From positions 30,534-94,533 of the forward strand of contig NZ_ALBT01000067.1 of NCBI RefSeq assembly GCF_000766945.1: DNA of 64,000 nucleotides. The letters run 5' to 3'. Below the pieces are notes generated by a model that searched no databases, was not told the origin of the DNA, and saw only the letters and a program-made list of their open reading frames with translations. The DNA comes from Cellvibrio mixtus subsp. mixtus J3-8. Its GTDB lineage: Bacteria > Pseudomonadota > Gammaproteobacteria > Pseudomonadales > Cellvibrionaceae. This document shows positions 49,997 through 59,801 of the stretch, one piece after another. The translations under genes were made by a program, and so were the position numbers. Positions within the stretch are counted from its first letter, which is position 1; the number at the start of each line of letters is the position of its first letter.

Positions 49997-51412
49997 ATGG
50001 AGTTATCCTTTATTAAGGAACAGTGGCGCAACCGATTGCCCGAGCTGTTAATTCTGCTTCTGATGTTTGTTCTTGTGTGTATTAATTTGTCGCTCTTCCT
50101 GCAAGTTGACGTGTGGCGCCAGGACTCAATGTATTATGTGTCGGCTTACAACGATAAACTTGCCGAAGAAGGGCGTTGGATAAATTATTTATTTTTCAAT
50201 TTTTTGCGCATACTTCCAAGCGATCTTGCAATTCTGATTAGTTATGCGTCCATCGTGGGTTTTACATACAGCGTTGCGGTCAGGGTCACTAACAGCCATT
50301 ATTTTTCCCTGGCCTTCGGTATTTTATGTGTGCTGGTTCCGGTGTTACCGGTGCAGCTGCAGTGGCCTGAAACATTGTTATTCGGATTTATTTTTTTAGC
50401 GCTTTCTCCCCGTTTACAACAGGTTTTACCGCCGTATTATTTCTTCCCCTTAATGGGAATATTGTTTTTTGGTACGTTCAGTGCGTTTTATTTTTTAATG
50501 CCATTGCTATTTTTACGTGACCTGGATTTTCCACGATTCTGGCGTTTGATGGCTTACTGGATGGGATCATTTATCGTGGCATATCTGGTAACACAATTGC
50601 TTGTATTCGCATTTACCGGAAATACCATGCAAATAGCCGGTTGGCGACAACCGCATTATGTCGTGGATTTTGCCAGTTTGCTGGACAACGTTGCGCGAGT
50701 CGCATCATCGTTTGTAGCGCATTGGGGAAAGGCGCAAGTTTTTTTAAAACCTGCGGTGGTTGGCGTATTGGGATTGATTGCTATCGCGGTTGCTATTGTC
50801 AAGAAGCAATATTTCACGTTGATTGTTGGTGTTGTGTCGGCGCTGGGTATTTATGTATCAGTAATTCCAATTGGAATTTATATTCAGGAGCGAACTACTC
50901 TCAGCGTTTTTATTGCGCTATTTGCAGCTTTGTTTGTTTACGGTTATCAATCAAGAAAAGCCTTGCTGGCAGTGATGATTGTGATGGCTTTACTGTCAAT
51001 TCGTTTGGCGTCAACCAGCCATGAAGAAATTGGTTGGTACAAAACGTTGAATACTGTATTGCAGCAGCAGTTCTCCGAGGCTATTGAACATCACCCGGAA
51101 GAAGTTAATCGAGTATTCATTGCGGTAGAAGTGCCAGAAGTCTTGACGGTGTTTCGTGCTATTGATGCACGGATTAAACATAAAACCCTGCTTTCTGAAG
51201 ACTTTTCGCCACCCCTGTATTGGGTGCCGACGTTAAAGCAAATGGGTTATACACAGTTCAGGATTTGCCAGGACTTACAGGGTTGGGATTGTGATCAGGT
51301 TGTGGAGTATTACAAACGGCGTAATGAACTGAAGCGGGATCACGGATTATTTATCAGCCAGCGTTTACCAGGCGGCGATTTATTGATAATGCTGAACCCG
51401 CAAAATCCATAA
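49997..51412 (+). CDS. Polytopic membrane protein, possible GT-C/GtrII-like glycosyltransferase
   Basis: A 471-residue protein with about ten membrane helices. The first periplasmic loop contains DVWRQDSMYYVSAYNDKLAEEGRWINYLFF; an acidic DD/EGRW arrangement of this kind occurs in GtrII-type O-antigen glucosyltransferases. A soluble C-terminal region (about 380-471) includes VEVPEVLTVFRAIDARIKHK. Family assignment is tentative. It is a lone gene between the Yip1 gene and hemL, ending at a terminator near 51438. Confidence 0.5.
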   Translation: MELSFIKEQWRNRLPELLILLLMFVLVCINLSLFLQVDVWRQDSMYYVSAYNDKLAEEGRWINYLFFNFLRILPSDLAILISYASIVGFTYSVAVRVTNSHYFSLAFGILCVLVPVLPVQLQWPETLLFGFIFLALSPRLQQVLPPYYFFPLMGILFFGTFSAFYFLMPLLFLRDLDFPRFWRLMAYWMGSFIVAYLVTQLLVFAFTGNTMQIAGWRQPHYVVDFASLLDNVARVASSFVAHWGKAQVFLKPAVVGVLGLIAIAVAIVKKQYFTLIVGVVSALGIYVSVIPIGIYIQERTTLSVFIALFAALFVYGYQSRKALLAVMIVMALLSIRLASTSHEEIGWYKTLNTVLQQQFSEAIEHHPEEVNRVFIAVEVPEVLTVFRAIDARIKHKTLLSEDFSPPLYWVPTLKQMGYTQFRICQDLQGWDCDQVVEYYKRRNELKRDHGLFISQRLPGGDLLIMLNPQNP

Positions 51413-51437
51413 CACAATTTCCGGTAGCCAGTATGTA

Positions 51438-51475
51438 AAAAAGCCCTTGTGATAATTCCAGGGGCTTTTTTATTT
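51438..51475. terminator. Bidirectional terminator between the membrane protein and hemL
   Basis: AAAAAAGCCC(T)T pairs with A(G)GGGCTTTTTT across an 11-base loop, followed by a long T-rich run; both convergent genes can use it. Confidence 0.85.
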
Positions 51476-51488
51476 TTTCGTGGAATTT

Positions 51489-52772
51489 TTATTGCAATTC
51501 TGCAAATACTTCTTTCGCTGCCGCCAACGTGTTGCGAATATCTTCATCAGTATGGGCTGCGGACATAAATCCCGCCTCATAAGAGGCCGGCGCTAAATAA
51601 ACGCCTCGTTCCAGCATACCGTGGAAAAATTTATTGAAGCGGGGAATATCACAGGCCATGACTTGTTTGAAATTGGTGACTTTTTTCTCGCTGGTAAAAA
51701 AGAAACCGAACATGCTACCGACATGGTTAGTAGTAAATGGAATACCGGCTTCGTCAGCGAGTTTTTGCAAACCTTCAACCAATTGTGTTGTACGAGTGCC
51801 AAGGTTTTTATAAAAGTCCTGGTGTTCTAAAAGCTCCAGGGTTTTTAAGCCTGCGGCCATAGCGACGGGATTCCCGGATAATGTGCCCGCCTGATAAACA
51901 GGGCCAGATGGTGCAATCATTTGCATAATATCGCGACGGCCACCAAAAGCGCCAACCGGCATACCGCCACCGATGACTTTGCCGAGGGTGGTTATATCGG
52001 CTTTGATATTGTAATAACCCTGTGCACCGGTGTGGCTGACGCGGAAACCGGTCATCACTTCATCCAGAATTAATACGCTGCGATATTGATCGCACACGTC
52101 ACGCAAACATTCCAAAAATCCCGGCACCGGTGGAACGCAATTCATGTTGCCTACAACGGGCTCTACGATAATGCATGCAATTTGGTCCCCAAGTTTTGCA
52201 AAGCATTCGCGCACTTGTTCTGCATCATTGTAATCGAGAGTGATTGTGTGGTCGGCCAATACGGCTGGAACACCAGGTGAGTTGGGAACGCCAAGTGTTA
52301 ATGCACCTGAGCCTGCTTTAATGAGTAGGGAATCCGAGTGACCATGATAGCAACCTTCGAATTTAATAATTTTATCGCGCTTGGTAAATGCGCGCGCTAA
52401 ACGAATTGCACTCATTGTTGCTTCAGTACCGGAGCTGACAAAACGCACCATATCCATACCTGGCATCAATGCACAAAGTTTTTCTGCCAATGTGGTTTCA
52501 CGCTCGGTAGGAGCACCAAAACTTAAACCATGTTTTGCTGCTTCGATTACGGCATTAATAACTTCCGGATGCGCATGGCCCAATACCATCGGGCCCCAGC
52601 TTTGTACGTAGTCAATATAGCGTTTATGGTCCGCGTCCCAAACATATGCCCCCAGGGCTTTTTCAAAAAATACTGGTGTTCCGCCGACGGCTTTAAATGC
52701 GCGTACCGGCGAGTTAACGCCACCCGGGATATGTTTTTGGGCTTGTAAAAAAAGTTCTTCTGAACGACTCAT
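51489..52772 (-). CDS. hemL: Glutamate-1-semialdehyde 2,1-aminomutase
   Basis: A 427-residue class III aminotransferase of the heme pathway, making 5-aminolevulinate. It has [17 protein letters not shown] at the start, [27 protein letters not shown], and [19 protein letters not shown] with the PLP Lys. HemJ lies about 2 kb away, giving a second heme-synthesis step in the same block. Confidence 0.96.
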   Translation of the reverse strand: MSRSEELFLQAQKHIPGGVNSPVRAFKAVGGTPVFFEKALGAYVWDADHKRYIDYVQSWGPMVLGHAHPEVINAVIEAAKHGLSFGAPTERETTLAEKLCALMPGMDMVRFVSSGTEATMSAIRLARAFTKRDKIIKFEGCYHGHSDSLLIKAGSGALTLGVPNSPGVPAVLADHTITLDYNDAEQVRECFAKLGDQIACIIVEPVVGNMNCVPPVPGFLECLRDVCDQYRSVLILDEVMTGFRVSHTGAQGYYNIKADITTLGKVIGGGMPVGAFGGRRDIMQMIAPSGPVYQAGTLSGNPVAMAAGLKTLELLEHQDFYKNLGTRTTQLVEGLQKLADEAGIPFTTNHVGSMFGFFFTSEKKVTNFKQVMACDIPRFNKFFHGMLERGVYLAPASYEAGFMSAAHTDEDIRNTLAAAKEVFAELQ

Positions 52773-52863
52773 AGTTAATCCTGGTTATTTTAAATTCAAT
52801 ACAAATTTGGCTAGTGATAAAACGTGACGGGAATCATTTCTCAGTTCTGATTGTTCACGCCAG

Positions 52864-53472
52864 CTAATACTCGATAAACTTTGCGGCAATTTGCGTGATG
52901 TCCGCAGCGGAAAAAAGCTCATGACATATGGCGAACTTATCAGCGCCGGCATCTAGTACCATGTGCACATTATCCAGTGTAATTCCACCAATCACTACAA
53001 TGGGGGTATTGGGAAACTTTTCCTTCGCTTCGCCAATCAATGCGAGTTTTGCAGATTTTGCATGGGGTTTAGTGTGTGAAGGAAAAAAGCGCCCGAATGC
53101 AATATAACTTGCTCCATCAATTATCGCTTGTTGTGCAAGCTCCAGTGAGTCGTGGCACGTTACGCCAACAATTGCATTGTCTCCCAATAGTGTGCGAGCA
53201 ATTATCGGGCTGCTGTCGCCTTGTCCGAGATGTACACCATGCGCTTTTGCAGCAATCGCAAGTTGCACATCATCATTCACGATCAATACAGCATTATATT
53301 GATTGCATAAGGCTACTAGCTGTAACGCATCATATAAGCGCCGTTCCTGATCGGTGGATTTATCGCGATATTGGACCCAGGTGCAACCTGCTTGTAACAC
53401 AGACTCTACTGCAGTAAATAATTTATTTCCGGGCAGGAGCTGCGAGTCGGTTATTGCATAGAGTTTACTCAC
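52864..53472 (-). CDS. thiE: Thiamine-phosphate synthase
   Basis: A 202-residue TIM-barrel enzyme: LYAITDSQLLPG, VQYRDKSTD, LIVNDDVQLAIAAKAHGVHLGQGD and VVIGGITLDNVHMVLDAGA. It joins the pyrimidine and thiazole halves of thiamine. GTG 53472 overlaps the acyltransferase stop (GTGA). The partner thiamine genes are not in this window. Confidence 0.95.
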   Translation of the reverse strand: MSKLYAITDSQLLPGNKLFTAVESVLQAGCTWVQYRDKSTDQERRLYDALQLVALCNQYNAVLIVNDDVQLAIAAKAHGVHLGQGDSSPIIARTLLGDNAIVGVTCHDSLELAQQAIIDGASYIAFGRFFPSHTKPHAKSAKLALIGEAKEKFPNTPIVVIGGITLDNVHMVLDAGADKFAICHELFSAADITQIAAKFIEY

Positions 53473-54644
53473 AGGATCTCCGCTCTTTTTTCTTCTGCAA
53501 TGGATTTCACCGCATTTTTCCTCATATCCATTATTGGTTTCTCGAAGTTTTTATAAATAAAAGCAGAAAAAATCAAGGTAACAATCAGCGCAATAATGCT
53601 TGTCATTTCTGCTGATATTGCCGGGCTATAGGCTTTTTTAAATGATTCCACGATCGTTAACGTCGGCATATGAAATAAATAGATGGCATAGGCCATATGA
53701 CCTAGTTTTTCACCTAGTAGTAATAACTTGCTATGAGTTTTACTTTGATTTTGGTCGAGAATGACAATAAGGAAAAACCATAGCGCCATGGCGGGGATAA
53801 TGCCGTAAAGCAAAAAGTAGGTTGCTATGCGTTGCTCATTTAGTAACACGATGCTATAGGTGGTCGTATAAAAAACGAGAAACAATATACTTGCTATTGC
53901 AATAAATAAAATACTTCTATTTGAAACGCTAATTTTTTCCAGTATGTTGCTTTTTTTTGCCAGGAAAGCGCATAAGCCGCCCAGTATAAACGCTTCCAGG
54001 TTGTAGAAAAAATCACATCGGGCAGTCATTATCCAGTCTTTTCGCCACATTTGTATGCCATCGGTTACTCTCGGAAAATTTGAAAAAAGAATAAACGTAA
54101 AGGGTACGAAAATTAAAATAACAGCAGCAATCAGAGGGATTACCCCATATTTTTTAATTAGCTTTGCCAGCAATATATATATGAATGGGGCAAATAAAAA
54201 ATAAAGCATTTCTACTGGCATTGTCCAATAAACGTGATTGAAAATAATGCCATTTTCGGATTTGTAATTTGCTATGAACGGTAACAGCAACAACACTTCG
54301 TTTGGCGATGCTGTTACCCTTTCCCAATATATAGCGCAGCATATTATTATCGATAAATAGTAAAGAGGAACTATCCGGAATATCCTGCTGATGTAATATT
54401 TTTTTACGCCGGAAAAAATAGTGGCATCGTGGCGCTTTTCTATAAATCCAAGAGTGATTAGATAGCCGCTTAAGAGGAAGAAGATTAGAACCGGCACATA
54501 TCCAAACGGATCAAGCAGCCAGTCCAGCCCTTTAATTGTGGTCAGCTCCGACAAATAAAACGGGTAATGACATACAACTACGGCTAGTGCACATAGCCCT
54601 CTCAATACTAAGAGATAATCATATTTTCTTTGCTGCTGGTACAT
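53469..54644 (-). CDS. Acyltransferase-3 (OafA/YrhL-type) membrane protein, AT-rich
   Basis: A roughly 391-residue polytopic protein with about ten helices and the acyltransferase-3 pattern: YDYLLVLRGLCALAVVVCHYP with conserved Arg and His at the start and FFLLSGYLIT. Such enzymes acetylate or acylate surface polysaccharides or exported molecules. The gene is visibly more AT-rich than its neighbours (long runs of AAA and TTT codons), which suggests recent transfer. It begins at ATG 54644 (TTG 54650 possible) and overlaps thiE by 4 bases, so it now sits in the thiE transcript. Substrate unknown. Confidence 0.82.
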   Translation of the reverse strand: MYQQQRKYDYLLVLRGLCALAVVVCHYPFYLSELTTIKGLDWLLDPFGYVPVLIFFLLSGYLITLGFIEKRHDATIFSGVKKYYISRIFRIVPLYYLSIIICCAIYWERVTASPNEVLLLLPFIANYKSENGIIFNHVYWTMPVEMLYFLFAPFIYILLAKLIKKYGVIPLIAAVILIFVPFTFILFSNFPRVTDGIQMWRKDWIMTARCDFFYNLEAFILGGLCAFLAKKSNILEKISVSNRSILFIAIASILFLVFYTTTYSIVLLNEQRIATYFLLYGIIPAMALWFFLIVILDQNQSKTHSKLLLLGEKLGHMAYAIYLFHMPTLTIVESFKKAYSPAISAEMTSIIALIVTLIFSAFIYKNFEKPIMDMRKNAVKSIAEEKRAEIL

Positions 54645-54680
54645 ATTCAAGGGGGACTCTATTTACAGGTAGCTTATGAT

Positions 54681-55103
54681 TTAAAATGGCTTCACTACTA
54701 CAAGAATCACTATGCCAAACAGCAGCATTACCGGCAATTCGTTAAACACGCGAAAAAATTTATGTGTTTTGGTGCAGCGATCATCGCGTAATTGTTTGAA
54801 GTAAACAATGCAAGCGTGGTGATAAGCTGCCATTAGTGACACCAGTGTAATTTTGCACCAATACCATACTTGCGTAGAGTAATAATCCCATAGCAACCAA
54901 CTCATCCAGATGCCAAAAATAAATGTCGCTATCATCGCCGGATTGGCGATGCCACGTAATAATTTACGCTCCATTATTTTAAATCGCTCGCGGCTGGTTT
55001 CGTCTTCGCTCATTGAGTGATAGACAAATAAACGCGGCAAATAAAATAACGCTGCCATCCAGGAGATGACAGAAATGATATGGAAAGCTTTGATCCAGAG
55101 CAT
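54681..55103 (-). CDS. hemJ: Protoporphyrinogen oxidase HemJ
   Basis: A 140-residue protein with four membrane helices and the HemJ (UPF0093) signature: WIKAFHIISVISWMAALFYLPRLFVYH at the start with conserved His and Arg, and FRVFNELPVMLLFGIVILVVVKPF at the end. HemJ oxidises protoporphyrinogen IX in the penultimate step of heme synthesis. It lies in the same strand block as hemL. Confidence 0.92.
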   Translation of the reverse strand: MLWIKAFHIISVISWMAALFYLPRLFVYHSMSEDETSRERFKIMERKLLRGIANPAMIATFIFGIWMSWLLWDYYSTQVWYWCKITLVSLMAAYHHACIVYFKQLRDDRCTKTHKFFRVFNELPVMLLFGIVILVVVKPF

Positions 55104-55137
55104 GGTGTAACCTGATGATTAACTGCAGCAACGGCCG

Positions 55138-56892
55138 CTAGATTCGATAGTAACTGGTGATTTTTTCCCGGCTGATTACGCCCAACGGCTGATGATCATC
55201 GGTGAGTGATTCTACCCAAAGTGCATCAACTTGCTGGCGATTCATCAACTCCAATGCTTCATACAAATTCGCATCGGCAGTAATACGGGCCAAATCATAC
55301 CGCCGTGCGGGAATTTCGTGCAGATTGATTTCAGTGATTTGTGAATCGTCCACTATCGGTAATTGCTGCAAGTGAGCCGCCAGATCCGCAGGTTGCAATA
55401 GCTGCTGGTTTGCGCGCAATAAAATCCAGTGTGGTTGTTGCGCCAATAAATGTTCAGCCGCCTTGCGGTGAATGATGGCAGATGTTTCTATCAACCGGCG
55501 ATCCATTAACCCGCGCACACCAGTGCGGCTCAAAAGCTGCTCCATTACATCAGCGGTGCGAAATTTACCCTGCACATGCAATACGTGCAGGAATAAACCT
55601 TCACACTTAAACGCCCAGCGCGTGCAAAGGCAAGCGGCAATCACCACCAGCATGCCGGGGAAAATAATATTGGGGTTATAGGTGAGTTCCAGTATGGCCA
55701 TCATGGCGGCAAGCGGTGCATTCAGGGTTGCACCCATCATCGCCCCCATGCCCAGAATCACGTAGAAACCAATGGCGCTGGCGGATTCGGGCATGATCAT
55801 ATGGGCAAGGTTTCCCACCGCTCCGCCAATACAGGCCCCGATAAATAGTAGTGGGCCAACTACACCGCCAGGCATGCCTACACCTAAACTGATGGACGTT
55901 GCAAAGAGTTTGGTGATTGCGATGGTAAATAGCAGCCAAACACCTATCTCACCGGACATAGCACTGCCGATAGTGTCATAGCCTACCCCCATAATGTGGG
56001 GAACCCAAAGCGCACAGGTTCCGGTCAATAAACCCGCGAGCAATAGACGCAGGGCGATTGGTCGATTCAGCGCCCAACGATTTGCATTGCAATGCAAACG
56101 AATATAGGCGGCTGAAAATACGGCGATGATTAACCCTGTTATTGCTATCAATGGCAGTTCGCGTAAATCTCCCATGACTGATTGGGCATTGATAAAAGCG
56201 ATTTCGGGACCGAAGGCGAGACGGGTGATAGTTACCCCGGCGATAGCTGCGAGTGCGATAGGGATAAATCCCGCGATGGTGTATTCCATCAACACCACTT
56301 CCATCGCGAAGATAACGCCGGCCATTGGTGTATTGAAACACGCTGCAATAGCGGCGGCGACCCCGCAACCGGCGAGGGGACGGAGTGAATTAGCAGGCAA
56401 TTTTAACCATTGCCCAAGCAGACTGCCGGTTCCCGCGCCCAGGTGAACGGCTGGCCCTTCACGGCCAACCGATTGCCCGGTGAGCAAACAGGCTGCGCCC
56501 CCAAAAAACTGCGTTGCGAAATTGCCGGCGGGCATCCGGCCCTGATGGTTGTGCATGCGATCCAGGACATGGCCAATACTGGCGGCATGGTGCTGTTTAT
56601 CCACGCATTGCAATATCAATCCCAACAGCGTTGCGCCGATGAAGGGAAGAAAGAAATGAATATAACGACTGGCTGCTTCGAAGTTTTCAAAGCTGCCTGG
56701 CAGGAGGGTTCCAAGCGGAATTTCGACGATCCAGCGAAACAGCACAATAATCGCACCGGCGATAATACCGGTGAGCAATCCCAGCAGCGTTAGGTGTGGC
56801 AATGAATCACCAGTGGCGAGCTTGTCGCGCAGTGATTCAGTACCGTGCTTCAAGGCGCGCCTGGAGGCTGGGGTTGCAGGGGAATCGGACAC
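55138..56892 (-). CDS. ClC-family chloride transporter with C-terminal CBS domains
   Basis: A roughly 584-residue ClC protein. The GREGPAVHLG motif (Glu145) supplies the gating glutamate, which favours a Cl-/H+ exchanger over a channel. GMPGGVVGPLLFIGA and the C-terminal NAPLAAMMAILELTYN match the third and final ClC motifs. The first motif, normally GSGIP, is replaced by an ASIGHVLDRMH sequence typical of a ClC subgroup, so ion selectivity may differ. CBS pairs follow from about residue 450. GTG 56892 follows AGGAAA; a TTG at 56925 is an alternative start. Confidence 0.88.
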   Translation of the reverse strand: MSDSPATPASRRALKHGTESLRDKLATGDSLPHLTLLGLLTGIIAGAIIVLFRWIVEIPLGTLLPGSFENFEAASRYIHFFLPFIGATLLGLILQCVDKQHHAASIGHVLDRMHNHQGRMPAGNFATQFFGGAACLLTGQSVGREGPAVHLGAGTGSLLGQWLKLPANSLRPLAGCGVAAAIAACFNTPMAGVIFAMEVVLMEYTIAGFIPIALAAIAGVTITRLAFGPEIAFINAQSVMGDLRELPLIAITGLIIAVFSAAYIRLHCNANRWALNRPIALRLLLAGLLTGTCALWVPHIMGVGYDTIGSAMSGEIGVWLLFTIAITKLFATSISLGVGMPGGVVGPLLFIGACIGGAVGNLAHMIMPESASAIGFYVILGMGAMMGATLNAPLAAMMAILELTYNPNIIFPGMLVVIAACLCTRWAFKCEGLFLHVLHVQGKFRTADVMEQLLSRTGVRGLMDRRLIETSAIIHRKAAEHLLAQQPHWILLRANQQLLQPADLAAHLQQLPIVDDSQITEINLHEIPARRYDLARITADANLYEALELMNRQQVDALWVESLTDDHQPLGVISREKITSYYRI

Positions 56893-57083
56893 AATGTTTC
56901 CTATCGGCTTTAGACCAGTGGTCAAAAATGACGGTAGCTTTTACTTTCGATTTGCTGGCAAGGCTCTTATGATAGCCGTCTTCTTATTGCCATGGGGAGG
57001 AGCAGCTAGCATAACAACTGCCGGTGCTTGAATCCTGGCTTTCTGTAGTTTGAATATCGTTGGTTTTTGATGAGGGGGTTGAG

Positions 57084-58130
57084 GTGATTAAAGCAGCCAT
57101 CGTTGGCGGAACCGGTTATACAGGCGTGGAGTTGCTGCGTTTGTTGTCCAAACATCCACAGGTTGAAGTAACAATAATTACCTCACGCGCTGAAGCTGGT
57201 GTAAAAGTCGCAGATATGTATCCGAGTTTGCGCGGCCATATCGATTTGGCGTTTACTGAACCGGATGTGGCGTTACTGGGCGAATGCGATGTTATTTTCT
57301 TCGCTACGCCCCATGGTGTTGCCCAGAACATGATGGGCGCTTTGATGAATACCAAGGCGCGTATCATCGATTTGTCTGCCGACTTCCGCATCCGTGATGT
57401 CCCGCTTTGGGAGAAGTGGTACAACCAAACCCACGGTGCCCCCGATTTGGTTGCCCAGGCTGTCTACGGTTTGCCGGAAGTGAACCGCGATAAAATCCGC
57501 ACTGCGAAGTTAGTGGCTTGCCCCGGTTGTTATCCGACGGCAACCCAGTTGGGTTTCTTGCCACTCATTGAAAATAATCTGGTTGATCCAACCCGCCTTA
57601 TTTCCAACGCTGCGAGCGGTGCGAGCGGTGCCGGGCGTCAAGCGAAAGTAGATAACTTGTTGATGGAAATCAGTGACAGCTTCAAGGCTTACGGTGTAGC
57701 CGGTCATCGCCATTTACCGGAAATTGAACAGGGCTTGCGCGATGCCCAACCCGCTGGCGTTGCCCCTGTATCATTGACCTTTGTCCCGCATTTGCTGCCC
57801 ATTATTCGCGGTATCCATGCCACGCTTTACGCTACCGCCTTGGATGCGAGCAAACTCCCGGATTTGCAAAAGCTTTATGAACAACGCTACGCCAATGAGC
57901 CGTTTGTTGATGTATTGCCTGCCGGTGAATTGCCGCAAACGAGAAGTGTGAAAGGCTCCAATGTGTGCCGCATCGCAGTGTTGCGCCCGCAACAACGCGA
58001 TACTATTGTCGTGCTTTCGGTCATCGATAACCTCACCAAAGGCGCTTCCGGTCAAGCCATCCAAAACATGAACATTATGTTCGGGTTTGATGAAAAGGCT
58101 GGCTTGGATGTTGTGGCGTTAATGCCGTAA
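57084..58130 (+). CDS. argC: N-acetyl-gamma-glutamyl-phosphate reductase
   Basis: A 348-residue ArgC of arginine biosynthesis. It has [18 protein letters not shown] (NADP loop), [17 protein letters not shown] with the catalytic Cys, and [16 protein letters not shown] 57084 follows GAGGGGGTTGAG; the frame extends upstream to TTG 57060. A hairpin GCGGGATAA/TTATCCCGC (58147-58168) lies just after the stop. Confidence 0.96.
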   Translation: MIKAAIVGGTGYTGVELLRLLSKHPQVEVTIITSRAEAGVKVADMYPSLRGHIDLAFTEPDVALLGECDVIFFATPHGVAQNMMGALMNTKARIIDLSADFRIRDVPLWEKWYNQTHGAPDLVAQAVYGLPEVNRDKIRTAKLVACPGCYPTATQLGFLPLIENNLVDPTRLISNAASGASGAGRQAKVDNLLMEISDSFKAYGVAGHRHLPEIEQGLRDAQPAGVAPVSLTFVPHLLPIIRGIHATLYATALDASKLPDLQKLYEQRYANEPFVDVLPAGELPQTRSVKGSNVCRIAVLRPQQRDTIVVLSVIDNLTKGASGQAIQNMNIMFGFDEKAGLDVVALMP

Positions 58131-58146
58131 GGCTTATCAATCATGG

Positions 58147-58168
58147 GCGGGATAAGTATTTATCCCGC
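58147..58168 (+). terminator. Hairpin downstream of argC
   Basis: GCGGGATAA-4-TTATCCCGC has a 9-bp stem; TAATAATAACA follows, so the tail is AT-rich rather than a pure T-run. It may separate argC from the DUF6776-bactofilin genes, or stabilise the mRNA. Confidence 0.5.
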
Positions 58169-58204
58169 TAATAATAACAACGAATTTTTACACGAATCTT
58201 TTGT

Positions 58205-58957
58205 ATGGCCAAAGTTAAAGGCTCTCCGGTTTATCGTTTGCAAGTGGTTCCCCATCGCCCCTTAAAAAGCGCGTTGATTATTGGGGGGATCGCGTTGTTG
58301 GTTGTGGCGGCCCTGATTGGTACGTATGAATACGCTGAAAACAAGGCCAGCAGCGAGCGCCTGACCCTACAACAAGCTCAGGATTTGCGCGCCCAATTGG
58401 CGAAAGCGACTGAAGAAATTGCAGAGTTGCGCCGCGAACAAACGAAGTATCAGGTAAGTGCAGAAGTTGATCGCCAGGCCGGCGAAGATGTCCGCAAGAA
58501 AGTGCTTGACCTGCGCGAAGAGAATGCGGCACTGCAACGCGATATCGATGTGTTGCGCATCATGACTTCGGATAAAAATAAAAATCCCAAAGGCATCAGC
58601 TTTGGGGTTTTTTCTGTGTCTTCACTGCCTGACAGCAAGCATCAATTGAAATTGGTTGTGCAAAAGCTGGCTGAAGGCGATGACGAGTTTACGGGACAGC
58701 TGCGTTTTATGGTGGTTGGCCAACGCGATGGGCAAGAAGCAAAAATATCCCTTCATGAACTCGCGGTTGCCAAAGCAGATACAGAGCCTATGACAGAGAG
58801 TATCCCGCTCAATTTTAAATTTTTCCAAAATCTTGAAACTGAAATCGTGCTTCCTGCAGGTTTTACTCCCGTCCGTGTTGAATTGGCTGTTAAGTCTGAC
58901 TCAGTGCGCAACTCGGCGGTAGTAGAAGCGCAGTTGGAGTGGCCAGAAATTAAATAG
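58205..58957 (+). CDS. Bactofilin-associated membrane protein (DUF6776)
   Basis: A 250-residue protein with one membrane helix (about 23-43), a coiled-coil (about 49-118, LRREQ..., LDLREENAALQRDIDVL), and a beta-rich C-terminal domain (about 130-250). This gene type regularly precedes bactofilin genes in gammaproteobacteria and is listed as DUF6776. It may link the inner membrane or cell wall to the bactofilin polymer (inference). It starts 22 bases before the bactofilin gene. Confidence 0.7.
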   Translation: MAKVKGSPVYRLQVVPHRPLKSALIIGGIALLVVAALIGTYEYAENKASSERLTLQQAQDLRAQLAKATEEIAELRREQTKYQVSAEVDRQAGEDVRKKVLDLREENAALQRDIDVLRIMTSDKNKNPKGISFGVFSVSSLPDSKHQLKLVVQKLAEGDDEFTGQLRFMVVGQRDGQEAKISLHELAVAKADTEPMTESIPLNFKFFQNLETEIVLPAGFTPVRVELAVKSDSVRNSAVVEAQLEWPEIK

Positions 58958-58978
58958 TGCTTTGGTAAGGAGCAATCG

Positions 58979-59365
58979 ATGGCGTTTTCCAATAACCATA
59001 CCTTGATTTCCCGTGCGACCCGCGTTAATGGTGATCTGCACTTCACTGGTGAGTTACAAATAGAAGGTAAGGTGACCGGTAATATCTATGCCGATGACGA
59101 AAAAGACGCAAAACTCGTGATTGCGGATAACGGTGTCGTAGAAGGGGAAATTCGAGCGCCAGTCATTATCGTTAATGGGAAAGTGTTGGGAAACATCCAC
59201 TCCAGCAAGCACCTTGAACTGGCCGCCAAGGGGAATGTCACAGGCACTGTCCATTATCAATCCATTGAAATGGTGAAAGGTGCTCAACTCAATGGTTCTA
59301 TGGTGAGCAACCAGCAGCAAGCCTCAACTAATGTTCATGATATTGCGGCGGCCAAGGCTCAATAG
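58979..59365 (+). CDS. Bactofilin
   Basis: A 128-residue polymer-forming protein (PF04519): ISRATRVNGDLHFTGELQIEGKVTGNIYADD, then a right-handed beta-helix core with repeated turns such as VIADNGVVEGEIRAPVIIVNGKVLGNIHSSKHLELAAKGNVTGTV. Bactofilins assemble into membrane-associated filaments that shape cells or place enzymes. An M23 peptidase gene lies about 1.6 kb away on the other strand. Confidence 0.9.
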   Translation: MAFSNNHTLISRATRVNGDLHFTGELQIEGKVTGNIYADDEKDAKLVIADNGVVEGEIRAPVIIVNGKVLGNIHSSKHLELAAKGNVTGTVHYQSIEMVKGAQLNGSMVSNQQQASTNVHDIAAAKAQ

Positions 59366-59439
59366 TTGACTGTTTTACTCAGGTAAAGGGATAATATTTC
59401 TCACTCGTTGTATTGAGCAGGCTGTTATCCGGAGTTTTT

Positions 59440-59793
59440 ATGTCTACCGCTGAAATCTACATCCCCGAAGTTGTTTCCGTCACCGAGAGTGCAATTGCCA
59501 AGGTGCGGAGCTTAATTGAGGAGGAAGATAATCCCGATCTCAAGTTACGGGTATACGTTACCGGTGGCGGCTGTTCGGGCTTTCAGTATGGTTTTACATT
59601 TGATGAAGCTGTTGCGGATGATGATTCAATCGTAGAGCGGGATGGCGTCAAAGTTGTTGTTGATGCAATGAGCTATCCTTATCTGGTGGGTGCCCGTGTT
59701 GACTATGAAGAAGGTCTGCAAGGTTCAAAATTTGTTATCCAAAACCCGAATGCATCCAGTACCTGTGGTTGCGGCTCTTCTTTCAGCATGTAA
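59440..59793 (+). CDS. erpA: Iron-sulfur cluster insertion protein ErpA
   Basis: A 117-residue A-type carrier with the three conserved Cys in [11 protein letters not shown] and [11 protein letters not shown], and [21 protein letters not shown] at the start. ErpA transfers Fe-S clusters to apoenzymes such as IspG/H. ATG 59440 follows CCGGAG. A short hairpin (TTGCCTGC-TCA-GCGGGCAA) lies at its stop and in the end of anmK. Confidence 0.96.
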   Translation: MSTAEIYIPEVVSVTESAIAKVRSLIEEEDNPDLKLRVYVTGGGCSGFQYGFTFDEAVADDDSIVERDGVKVVVDAMSYPYLVGARVDYEEGLQGSKFVIQNPNASSTCGCGSSFSM

Positions 59794-59801
59794 TTGCCTG
59801 C

